31,009 nucleotides of DNA from Apiotrichum sp. Y4204. Lineage: Eukaryota; Basidiomycota; Tremellomycetes; Trichosporonales; Trichosporonaceae. The stretch covers positions 1 to 31,009 of the forward strand of contig JAMYHL010000152.1 in NCBI GenBank assembly GCA_025531455.1, given 5' to 3'. Position numbers and translations under genes: made by a program. Under the pieces are notes generated by a model. The model was given only the letters and a program-made list of their open reading frames with translations, did not search any database and was not told the origin of the DNA. Below are positions 10,632 through 19,926 of this stretch, one piece after another. Every line of letters begins with the position of its first letter. Positions within the stretch are counted from its first letter, which is position 1.

Positions 10632-12599
10632 GGGAGAGAGAGAGGTGCGTGTCTTGTTCCCACTAGTGCCAGAGACGACTTACAGAGTAGTTTGGGTTTT
10701 TTAGAGAAAGAGATGGGATGAAGAAGAAAGAGAGAAACGTCTCGGTGGATGAGAAGAAAAAGGTGCCAGCGGGGCGTCGACCTGTCCTCCAGGGGGAGGG
10801 CGCCGCACGATGGAAACGCTGGAAGGGGGGGTACTCCTGGGGACAGACACCACTCAAAATTGGTGCTCTCTTTGGCTCTTTGGTGCGGAAATACGGCGTT
10901 TGGTCGTGTGGCATTCGCGTCACACCCGTCCAGACTATGCTGTCTGTAGGGGATTGTATGGCTCGGGATTGCCAAAAAAGGGGGGAACTGGGACAAAGAG
11001 AGCCAAAGTGGGTCAAGAGTGGGTAAAAACTCCGCCTGTGGCACTGTGCGCCACTTTGACAGCCAGATGCCAGTCGTGCCTTCCACAATCTTCTCGGGAA
11101 ACGAAAGAGGGGCTTCAGAGGGGAGGTGTGTTGGCACAGTGGAGCTAGTGTGCCCTGTGCCCTGCCTCTCCTGCCCCCCACAAGGCCGGCATTCCGCCGC
11201 CGCTGAGGTTCACGTACCCCTTCCAGTACGTATTTCGCAGTCCTGCGCGGTCCTTGCTGTCCATTCAGCCAATCGTGCCTCGTCCTGCTCCTGCCTGACC
11301 ACCTGGGGAGTGAATGCATGATGCCTGACCCATCGTGGCCATCGTCCGCTCCAGCCACCAGCCGCGCTCAGGCGAGCCGCTCATGCCGTACCCCAGGCGC
11401 GCTCAGGCTGCTCCGTTAGACTCGAAATCACTTCGCGATCCGGCCCCGGGCGTGCCTCAGGTTCCTGCACAGAACTGTGCATCGTAGAGCTGAAATTTTT
11501 CTGAACTTCTTCTGCCTTGTTTCGGGCCTGTCCAGTGTGTGTGTCATTTTGTGTGTGTTTTTTTCTAGTTTTTCTATATATTTTTTTATTTTTTATTCTA
11601 ATGATCGAGATCATTTTTTGAGAAGTGCTATTGTGCGTCCGCAACGGAACTTGCCACAATTGTACGACCACTGTACCACTGTCCATGTGTAGGGGTGTCA
11701 GCACCCTCCTGCGCGGTTGCACACCGTGCAGCTCGACAGTCACGGCGCTTGGGGGGCCCAGATCCCCGCACCACAAGTGCTGTTCCATCTGGCCGTGACG
11801 CTGCCACTGCACACAGGCCATAGATCCACGATCCGCAGTCATCACCACCGGGCCACAGCTCGCATCGACGCGGCGGCTGGCCTGCCAGACAGCACAGACA
11901 GACCCGCCATTTGCGCCTGGATCACAGAAGTGCAAATGAGCTGTCCACACGCGCCGCTGGCCCCTGCCAAGGGACTGCAGCGGTAAATTTGCACACTCGC
12001 GCCTGCGGCCCTGGGCCCGTCCCTGTCTGCATTGGGAGGAATTCTGGCGCTCCTCGTGTGCGCGTGTCCTCCCTTGCGCACACACCCGGCCCCGGCTCGC
12101 CCCAGCGAGATGTGAGACTGCTGCCGTTCGCGCCACTCGCCTTCTGGCGTGTCTCGCACTCCCCGCATTGGACGCGGCATCCACCCGATAATTGCGATAC
12201 ACGCGGTAGGATTACGGCGAGCTGCAAGCGGCATGGGCCCGCCCACGGCCCGCATCCACCCTGTCACTGACGCTTACGCTGCGATCGAAATGACCGGGCG
12301 GGTGCCCGCGCTGTCCGATGTGGCCGGCACAGGTGCGGTGGAGGCTTGCCAGCAAAAAGTAGAAAAATTAATGGAAAAATTTCAGTAAAATCAAAATCAC
12401 GCTCGTCGGCGAAAATCTTCTCGGTGAGGTCGGACCTGCCCTTCTGGCAACAGTTGAGGGTGTCTACCCTCCTCAGCCTATTGTCCCCACCCCCCCACGA
12501 ACGACCACATGCAGGACGCCTCGTGGTTATCAGTACCAGCACTACAGAGCCATAAGCAACGTCATGACGCGAAACTCTGCCACCCGCTGCGCTACTAGT
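10632..12599. other. Intergenic: TEF1 promoter region and beyond, no gene supported
   Basis: The part next to TEF1 has long pyrimidine-rich tracts on the coding strand (about 10630-10645 and 10700-10745), typical of strong fungal promoters. At 11530-11625 there is an AT- and T-rich stretch that includes the perfect inverted repeat AATGATC at 11600-11606 / 11609-11615, followed by a T-run. Long open frames on the minus strand (10663-11358, 11381-12202) have biased but non-protein-like composition and no splice-consistent extension. Confidence 0.5.
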
Positions 12600-12840
12600 A
12601 TTATGATCCGCGCTGATCGTCGTCATATCGTCATGTTCGCTAGCGCGTTTGCGGATCGACAGACCTTCGATGGTGCGAGAGAACGCGGCGATCAGCAGAT
12701 CGTCGCCGCCAGATCGCGCCAGAAGAGGGAAGACCTGGATCGCCAGAGACTAGAAGGCTGGGGATCGTTGGATCGTCGGTCCTCCGGAGGGTGGGATCGG
12801 CCAGGGGTAGGTGGCGAGGATCGCCCCGACGATCCTGTAT
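12600..12840. repeat. GATC-dense patch
   Basis: Twelve GATC tetramers occur between 12605 and 12834 (starts at 12605, 12615, 12654, 12690, 12698, 12712, 12738, 12763, 12771, 12795, 12819, 12831); about one is expected by chance in 230 bp. Most are GATCG or CGATC, and several spacings are near 24-26 bp. No protein or RNA family is recognised. Function is unknown. Confidence 0.6.
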
Positions 12841-13861
12841 CGCGTTTGTCCAATGTGTGCTTTCTCCCTTCCCAATCCGATGCTCCCTTCAACGGCGTTA
12901 CTGTCCTCGGAGCCGCACCACTGTCGAAGCCGTGAGTCGCGTGAGTCGCAAGTCAGAGACACGAGTTAGAGGTCAGAACGCGTCCCCAGGTGGTGAGCTG
13001 CCGCGGATTGCCAGGAGTCTTCCCCAGAGGTCGCTGTGCGGTCCATTCTCTATGGAATCGCATCTCATAGAGGGCACGATGAAGCAAGCAGTGAGTACAC
13101 CGTCTCTGTTGTTTCTGTAAAATACGGGTATGCATTCACTGTGTTCCACGATTGGCACACCTTCATGTACACTGTTGCAGAGCACTGAACGTCTGGATCT
13201 CAGATCTAGTGTTGGATGAACCGAGCGGCCCGTTAGGAACGCACGCGACCTGTCTTAGCCATCTTGTTGACTGTATCCACTGCCAACGTCTCCATAACAC
13301 ATCTAACTGACTCGCCACTGCTTGAAAGGCGCAGGCCTCTGTATGGCTTGTTTCCGCTTGATGAGCATCCCGAAACACTAAATGCGGTCAGCGCTCCATG
13401 TCCATCGTCCTCGGGCCCCTGTCACTTTACACCTCATTGGCCACAGTTACTCATGTCTGGCAGGACCCTCGCTTGTGTCGCGTGAGCACTCCACCCATTC
13501 CTACTACGAGCAGAGGGCGTGGATGATACTTTTGGACCATGATCCGTCGTGACGAAATCAGAGTGTGCCTCCATCCAAGACTTGCGCAGAGTCTGTCATT
13601 TCGGCATCAACTGTCAAGTTGTTCGGTCTCGCTGATTTACCAGTGGTGTAACGTGAGTAAGCAGCATTAACATTGCGCGTGGTAAAGTGAGTTGTGGAGC
13701 CATATACCTCCTCGCTAGTCGCTATTGCAGCTCGTCCACGAACGTCAATTCCCGTCAGTATCCCTACAATTCCACACTCCAAAGCTGGGAATGATCGAAT
13801 GCATGGGTATCGGTACTGGTACAGAGTAAACACAATGCGCACACGCGCCACGCCGGAAAGT
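12841..13861. other. Intergenic: downstream of NSA2, no gene supported
   Basis: Only short, overlapping open frames on both strands are present, without codon bias or joinable splice sites. The right-hand part should hold the NSA2 3' UTR. I see no RNA gene or repeat here. Confidence 0.45.
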
Positions 13862-14879
13862 CTAGACGAGGAGGACCGAGTTGATGCAGCCGTCGAGCTC
13901 GGGGTTGTTGGTGATCTGGGCATACTCTGTGCGGTTAGTGATCGACGTCATTGAAACAAGCCGCCAATTGACTCACTCGACCAAACAACCTTGCCACCAG
14001 TGGTGACGAGACCCAGCTCGGACACGTTGACCTCGACAATGGTACCCTTCGTGAGCACGCCGAGGGACGTGTACAGCGGCGACTGCGGGTTCTTCTTGAC
14101 ACCGAGGATAGGGAGCTGGAATGTGGTCTTGAGCTCGGCTGCAGATCAGTGTCCGTCCACCTCCACTTTCACTCACGGTGCGTCACATTCGCCTTGGTCA
14201 TACGCAGCGCCATCGGACGGATAAAGCGCTCCAGCTTGACAGGCTTGCGGGTGAAGCCCTCGCCGACAAAGGTCGCCTTGTTGACCATGCGCTTCCAGCT
14301 CTTGTTCTTGTGCTTTCCTGTCTTGATGACCTTGAACATCTCCTCCTCTGCGATACCGCGGACCTTGGGCAGCGGGACCGAGTACTTGGCCGCGCGGTCC
14401 TTCCTCCGGTCCTTGATCGCCGACGAGAGTGCCTTTGCGTCCTGACATTAGTATACCGACATACTCTGTGCCCACCTTCTGGCCCTCGCGGTCGAGCAGA
14501 TAGGTCGGGAGCGCGCCTTCCTTGACCGCACCGTCGTCCTTCTGCTTGACATTGCGCTCGTCGTGCGCCTTGAGCTTCTTCTTCATCTGCACCTTCTCGG
14601 CGTGACGCTTGGCGTGGTGCATCTTGGCCTTGTGGCCGACCATCTTCTGCGTCACCTGCGAGTTCTTGTGCACCTCACGCGCCTCGCGCTTGCGCCTGCC
14701 GTCAGTCACTGTATCGTGCTGTCCACGCACTTCTTCTCCTCATAGTCCATGCGGCGACCATGGCGCTTGCGGTGCTCCTCCATATACTCGTTCTGGGGTT
14801 AGGTGCGACCGGACTCGCGTGACAAACCTGGGGCTGCGATGTTAGCGGACTCGTTCTCTCGCTCTCAAGGACTCACCAT
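13862..14879 (-). CDS. NSA2: Ribosome biogenesis protein NSA2 (260 aa, seven exons)
   Basis: Coding exons on the minus strand are 14879-14877 (ATG only), 14833-14828 (6 nt), 14792-14731, 14695-14476, 14441-14177, 14138-13977 and 13926-13862. The product begins [17 protein letters not shown] and ends CINSVLLV; its 260 residues match the family's usual 260-261. NSA2 is an essential nucleolar factor of the pre-60S particle, related to the eS8 ribosomal protein fold, needed for 27S pre-rRNA processing. The basic N-terminal half (Lys/Arg-rich, about 10-90) precedes the compact eS8-like domain (about 160-260). The six introns are 34-50 nt and each has a clear CTAAC/CTGAC-type branch site or good donor. 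The ATG-only exon and the microexon are forced by the conserved MPQNEY start. Confidence 0.95.
14828..14833 (-). other. 6-nt coding microexon of NSA2
   Basis: The minus-strand sequence CCCCAG is flanked by an upstream acceptor (CTAAC then ATCGCAG) and a downstream donor (GTTTGT). It encodes only Pro-Gln, residues 2-3 of NSA2. Its flanking introns are 43 nt (14834-14876) and 35 nt (14793-14827). Confidence 0.85.
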
Positions 14880-15156
14880 TTTGGATCTCTACTCGGGGGG
14901 TCGGGGTTCTAAGGTCTAGGGATGGGAGATACCCAGAGTGTATGGATGCCGCGTTGAAGAGTGCGGAGTGGTTAAAGAGCATTCAAGGTCGATGATGAAT
15001 TTTCGTGTTGGGTGGCGGGCCGAGTGCCTGTGGGAGCCGTTGTGCCAGACAAAATTTCTGATCCCGGTGGTGGAGAGATGGCGATGGGCGCTGCAAAAGT
15101 TGGTTGATTTTTCTTGTTTTGACTAATTCCATCCATCTCCTCCAGCTGCATCCACC
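14880..15156. promoter_or_regulatory. Shared divergent promoter of NSA2 and PXR1
   Basis: Only 277 bp separate the start codons of two ribosome-biogenesis genes transcribed away from each other. The interval holds A/T-core elements resembling the yeast RRPE motif (GAATTTTC about 14998-15005; AAAATTT 15051-15057) and a PAC-like GCGATGGGC at 15081-15089. These resemblances to ascomycete ribosome-biogenesis motifs are by eye and their use in this lineage is inference. A pyrimidine-rich stretch precedes the PXR1 ATG. Confidence 0.6.
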
Positions 15157-16390
15157 ATGGGCCTCTCGGAACGCAAGGTGAAGCGTGAGTAGCTTGGTGG
15201 AATGCATGTGTGCTCATTGCAGAACGCATCGGGTACGACCCGCGTAACCTGTCATGGTCAAACGACACGAACCGTTTCTCGGTCAAGCACATGGCGTCGC
15301 TTGGTTGGGATGAGTCCAAGGGTCTCGGCAAGGCGCAGGACGGCATGTCGTCGCACATCGCGGTTGCGCGCAAGATGGACAACACGGGTATTGGAATGGG
15401 ACGTGTCATGCGTGAGACGGGAGAGCTGAGTGCGGGCGCGGGTCAGGCGGGTGCCGGTCTCGAGGACGTGCTCCGCCGTCTCGCAAGCCGCGCCGCGTCT
15501 GCCAGCGCAAGCGCATCTCCCGCGCCATCTGCCCCTTCCTCTCCCGCACCAGGATCCCCTGCTGTGTCTGCTGGTCCTTCGAGCTTGCGCAACAAGATGG
15601 CGTGAGTTTTGTGACCCACTTCTATGTTGACCCCAGATCGCGCCAGAAGCACCTCAACTCGAAGCGTCTCGCCTCGCAGTCGCCCGCCGCGCTCGCCGAG
15701 ATTTTGGGCGTGTCCGTTTCTTCCCTCCCCGCGACCGCGACGGCGTCAGCCGTATCCACTCCTGCAACATCCTCCGTCCCCTCCCCCTCCGCGTCCGGCA
15801 CCGCTACTCCAGTGGACACTTGGACCGACACGGACGAGACGGTCGTCAAGGCGGCCATGTCAGTGGGCGACTACTTCCGGCAAAAGCTGCGCGAAAAGGC
15901 GGCTGCTCGCGCTGCCGCACGGGAAGCGGCTGGTCTTGGTGCCGGACCAACACTCACGGCTGGCAGCCTGGCGGTCATGACCGAGGAGAAACGCGTGGTT
16001 ATCGGCGGCGTTCAATGGGAGGGAAGTCGAATGCAATTCAAGGCGACCGAGGTGGAGATTGCCGACCTCGGCGGAGAGGAGAGCCATGCGGGCCTTGGTG
16101 TGCATCCGCACGCTGAAGTTCGCGAGGCGGAGGAGAAGTCCAAGGCGGACAAGAAGGCAAGGAAAGCTGAGAAGGAGGCGCGGAGAGCGGAGAAGGCGGC
16201 AAAGAAGGCCGAGAAGGAGGCCAAGCGCGCGGCCAAGGAGGCGAAGAAGGCTGCCAAGGAGGCAACAGCAGCCAAGTCCGAGGGCGAGTCGGAGAAGAAG
16301 AACAAGAAGGACAAGAAGCGCAAGCGCGAGGACGACGATGAGGGCAAGAAGCGCAAGTCAAAGTCCAAGTCAAGGTCGGAATCGGAGTAA
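15157..16390 (+). CDS. PXR1: PinX1-related G-patch protein, rRNA/snoRNA processing factor (386 aa)
   Basis: Exons are 15157-15184, 15223-15601 and 15637-16390; introns are 38 and 35 nt with GTGAGT donors. The start MGLSERKVKQRIGYDPRN matches the conserved N-terminus of the PXR1/GNO1/PinX1 family. The G-patch (about residues 25-75) has the typical spaced glycines (LGWDESKGLG and later TGIGMG). In yeast this protein activates the Prp43 helicase in pre-rRNA and snoRNA 3'-end processing in the nucleolus. A Ser/Ala/Pro linker follows, then a conserved short middle block, then a long Lys/Glu/Ala-rich coiled tail (about 300-386) ending in KKRKSKSKSRSESE, a nucleolar-type basic tail. It diverges from NSA2 across a short shared promoter, fitting joint control with ribosome assembly. 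Confidence 0.92.
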
Positions 16391-16924
16391 TGCCCAGCGG
16401 GTTGCAGCTTTGACATGTCGGCCCGGACGTTGGACAACAATCGGCCAACACTGGACTCGATCAACAAAGCGCCACACTTAATTCTCGCAGCGACAAAACT
16501 CGCCCTCCCCTGGGCGATAGGCCACAGCACAACGGCCTCCAGTACATTTTCGTTTGATTTCTCTTGCATGGTGTCATAGATTGCATGTTATATGCTGTAT
16601 TTCAAGCCGACTGAGGCGAAGACTCGCCGTCCTTTAACTACTGAACCAGACTGATGACTGACCTTTTCATTCCACGAACCGTATCTGGCGATCTTACCAT
16701 CGACGATACAGTGATACAGATCAGATCAAGCCGCTCCTACCGATGCAATTTCGCTCCACAATCACCTGTGCCGCAGTGATCACCGACGGGCTCGAGCGTC
16801 CGAGGAGGTAAACATGAAGAACGAGCCAAACAAAGACAGCGACCGCGGACCACGCCCTCGAGAATGGCTATAAGGACTTGCACTCATCCCCACTTCCTTG
16901 TCCCTTGACCCAACTGCAACAAAC
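16391..16924. other. Intergenic between PXR1 and the coiled-coil gene
   Basis: This 534-bp stretch should hold the PXR1 3' UTR and the promoter of the next gene on the same strand. No RNA gene, repeat or further coding exon is apparent. The sequence just upstream of the 16925 ATG is rich in CA and pyrimidines, as in many leaders here. Confidence 0.5.
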
Positions 16925-18498
16925 ATGAAGTCCTCCCTCCCGCAACCAAAGCTCTCGCTTCCACCCCCGCCGCGTACCTCGCGTCCGCCTCTTGCTCCCA
17001 TCGGTCTCGGCCACCCCTCCAACATTCCCATCTCGGGACCCAACTCCAACGCCAACCCAACCCTAAAGAAAGCCAAACCCCGGATGAGCACCCGTCCCTC
17101 GGACACGGCGCTGCCCATGCTGCACATTTCCAACTCGGACCCGTTCATTTCCGCCCCTCACACGGGCAAAGCGCACAATGAGCTCAAGACCATTCTTGCG
17201 GACCCTCCTCGCCGGCGCGCGAGCACTTCCGCGACGGAGGTGCTGAACGTTCCTCACATCGTGCGCTCGGTTAGCGCACCGGTGCCCGTTGACGTCAGTC
17301 ACCACCAGGAGACCAAGACCGAAGACGCTCAAGATATCAACAACACCAATGACAAGAATTCCCAAGACATTGCGGCGCTCACCGCTGTCATCACCGACAT
17401 GAGCGCCACACTCAGCAGCACCAACACGCGCCGTAAGATACCCCTCTTCCGACATTTGTTGACCACAGTCACTGAGCTCCACACCGCCGTTGCCGACATC
17501 CGCGGCCGCCAGGTCTCCGCCGCTGACGTGCTGGACAGCATCAAGATGGTGATCGAGTACTTCCAGGCCGCGCGCAGCGAGGACCGCAAGTGGATTGCCG
17601 ACGCAGTGGACAATTCGCTCGCCGCCGTCGACTCTGGTGTCACCCGTCTACGTGCGTCGTGTTTGTTTGTTTCCGTACATCTGCTGACAAGTAGTCGAGG
17701 CCCAGAATGCGGCGATCGCTCAGCTCAGGCAGGAAGTGCTGCAGATCGGTGGCCGTGCCGAGCAACAAGGTGAGTTTCTGCTTTGGACGATTTTACGACC
17801 TTTTTTGTTTTCTTTTATTTTTTTCCTAATTTTCAACGATTAATATCCTCCTTTGATATGGTGTAATTTCCTACTAAAATCGCAGATACCGCCCTTATAG
17901 AGGTGACCAACGCGCGTCTCGGGCGTCTGGAAGAGTTCCTCGTCGGCGAGAACCGTCGTCTGAGCGAGGCGAACGCGTGTTTGGAGACGCGTGTCAACGC
18001 CGCCGGGGCTGAGATCACGGCTCTCAGGCAAGAGCTCGCCGCTGTCAAGGTGAGAGATTTTGGTCTATAGTGGCTAACGGCAGGAATCCCAGACTCCAGT
18101 TGCGGTGATTCTTGAACCTACCATCGCCACAGCGGCCTCAGCTGAGACCCAACCTCGCTCGCCACCCGGAGTTACTATCGTACCACCCTCGCCACGCAAG
18201 ATCAGGCACAAGCGCACGCCCTCGAGTCCCATCGTGCCCGGAATGTACCCCCGAGTCTCTGCTCTCCGTCGTGAAGCGATGGAAGAGGCCGCCGAGAATA
18301 ACAAGCTCCATAAGGTCACTTTCCAGATACCTTCGCCCTCGCCACCTGTGTCCCCCAAGAAGGAAGCGGCTGACCCCGCCGGTGAGTATCTGGATATGAG
18401 CCTTCCGAAAGGATGTAACTTACCTTGCCCCAGACTCCCACGTGCCCAGCATCCCTGCTCTGGTGCCACAGAGCCCTTTTGCGTTCCGCTTCAAGTAG
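16925..18498 (+). CDS. Ser/Pro-rich coiled-coil protein, function unknown (442 aa)
   Basis: Five exons: 16925-17651, 17695-17769, 17886-18049, 18084-18381 and 18434-18498, giving 1329 nt in one frame. The ATG at 16925 is the first in frame; upstream codons lack an ATG. Residues 1-130 are Pro/Ser-rich and low complexity. About 145-330 is predicted by eye to be helical and coiled coil (regular Leu/Val/Ile with Glu/Arg, such as LRQEVLQIGGRAEQ and RLGRLEEFLVGENRRL). The C-terminus (about 340-442) is again Ser/Pro-rich with SPPVSPKK-type phosphorylation-like sites, ending PFAFRFK. No catalytic motif, signal peptide or membrane segment is seen. It may be a cytoskeletal or scaffold protein, but that is a guess. 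Introns are 43, 116, 34 and 52 nt. Confidence 0.8.
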
Positions 18499-18779
18499 AA
18501 CCAAACCGATCCATGGGGGAATTGTGATTTGCTGGTGGTGGTCGCCGGCAGGTTATGTTTATCTGCGATTGATGCTATCTTCATGAATTACAAGTGTGTC
18601 TCAGTTTGCTTGCGCTTTTCAGTAGTGGATGATTAGATAGCTGATCAATTGATTAACTGAATCACCTCTAGACCACCATCTGGACCACCTGCTCCAGTGT
18701 CTCTTTTTCGACGGGTCGACGGATCGACGGATTCCCTCGACGTTCTCGATCCTTGAGAGCCTACAGCTCCTGGCGATTC

Positions 18780-18785
18780 AAAAAA
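18780..18785 (-). terminator. RNA polymerase III terminator of tRNA-Pro
   Basis: A run of six T on the minus strand begins three bases past the tRNA-Pro 3' end (discriminator at 18788), the normal Pol III stop signal. Confidence 0.85.
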
Positions 18786-18787
18786 CA

Positions 18788-18881
18788 GGCCCTTGCCCGG
18801 ATTTGAACCGAGGACCACTCCCAAGCTTAAGATGCTTTCAGCAACCCTAAGAGAGTATGATAGCCACTACACCACAAGAGC
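18788..18881 (-). tRNA. tRNA-Pro (anticodon AGG) with 21-nt intron
   Basis: The minus strand folds as a full cloverleaf. The 7-bp acceptor pairs GCTCTTG with CAAGGGC (one G-T pair) and the discriminator is C, as usual for eukaryotic tRNA-Pro. The D arm is GTGTAGTGGCTATCAT, the anticodon stem CTCTC/GGGAG, and the T arm CTCGG-TTCAAAT-CCGGG. The loop reads TT-AGG-G, so the anticodon is AGG (34-36 at 18848-18846). A 21-nt intron (18824-18844) sits after position 37, the canonical place for nuclear tRNA introns. The mature length is 73 nt. Internal A and B boxes and a downstream T6 indicate a working gene. Confidence 0.93.
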
Positions 18882-19132
18882 CGATGAAATTTGGTACGCC
18901 GCACAATCTCCGCTGCCGTCGATCTGCGTGGTCGATGAGCGATCTCTCCTTCTGCCAGTCTGTCCATCGATTCTGGTCGTCTGAGCTGGTCTAAGAGCTC
19001 AATGTGTCTCCGGCGAGAAGCTTTCAGGATTTTACTCCCGCCCTCCGGGAACGACGAGGTTCATTGCTTTCTGCTCTCGTGGTCTCCGGGAGGCGCCGGC
19101 AGCGAAGCACGCCGCAAAACGCCCGACACCCA

Positions 19133-19235
19133 GGGCGTGTAGCTCAGTTGGTAGAGCGTGTCATTAGCAGGAGCTGCTCGGTCGTTGAGCGCGTCTATCT
19201 TGACAAGGTCTTTGGTTCGATTCCTAACTCGTCCA
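19133..19235 (+). tRNA. tRNA-Ala (anticodon AGC) with 30-nt intron, two stem mismatches
   Basis: The plus strand begins GGGCGTGTAGCTCAGTTGGTAGAGC, with a perfect D stem (GCTC/GAGC). The anticodon stem TGTCA pairs with TGACA after removal of a 30-nt intron (19170-19199) located after position 37. The loop is TT-AGC-A, anticodon AGC (19166-19168), discriminator A. The mature length is 73 nt. Two T-T oppositions occur, 6-67 in the acceptor and 51-63 in the T stem, both explained by A-to-T changes in the 3' half. It could be a weak functional copy or an early tRNA pseudogene; a T-run at 19256-19260 could terminate Pol III. Confidence 0.82.
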
Positions 19236-19926
19236 GGAAGCGGTTGTCGCTTGCCTTTTTCGAGATGGCGATGAAGAGCGGGCTCCAGGTTTGACCGGGT
19301 CTGAGATCTTGAGCTCTTGGCCTCGGGATTGCTCGATATTTCGATATTCCAGATGTGCAACACTTTCAAGGGCAAGAGGAACTTTTGGGCTAGCACGGCG
19401 GCAGGTGCTGCAACCTTGGGGAGCGCGATATCTGGACTAAGACCCAGTCCCTGTAAGTGCATGAGAGAGTTCAACCGGTCAACACTTGGCTCTGTAACAG
19501 TTGGGAGCTCATTGGGGGCACCACGCAGATCCCGATATCTCCCAATCTTGGAAACGCAGGAGAGACATGGTAAAGTGCCGGTTAAGAAGATACTGGTCTC
19601 AGGTTAGATGGATAAGGAGCGCCTGTCAGCAGATGTCAAAGTCCGTCAATTGCGGGCCTCATTGCATTTTGTGAAGTGTCCAACTATGTGAATACAACGG
19701 GTTCATAAAACATACACGTTGCCGTCGTTGTCGGCGTCATGGTCTGACGGGAGATCTGTTCGTGGGTTGATAGTTTGTAAATTCTAATGGGAATGGCTGT
19801 CGTCTTGTACAGTCGCGTCGCTGAAGCTTGTCGCTAAACTCAGTCCTCGTTTGCGGGACGTATGGCTCTTCGTTTTGTGTCATTGTTCGTACGGTCCACA
19901 TCATCACACCTCCTGTCCGGTGTACT
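19236..19926. other. Intergenic after tRNA-Ala, no gene supported
   Basis: Apart from the T-run at 19256-19260, a likely Pol III terminator for the tRNA-Ala gene, I see only short unlinked open frames. The right part should include the 3' UTR of the orphan minus-strand gene ending at 19927. Confidence 0.5.

Noticed and set aside
10663..11358. 231-codon open frame on the minus strand upstream of TEF1
   Set aside because: It overlaps the TEF1 promoter and pyrimidine tracts, and shows no conserved motif or consistent splice extension.
11381..12202. 273-codon open frame on the minus strand
   Set aside because: Composition is Arg/Ala/His/Gln-rich without domains, it crosses an AT-rich low-complexity tract, and codon use does not match neighbouring genes.
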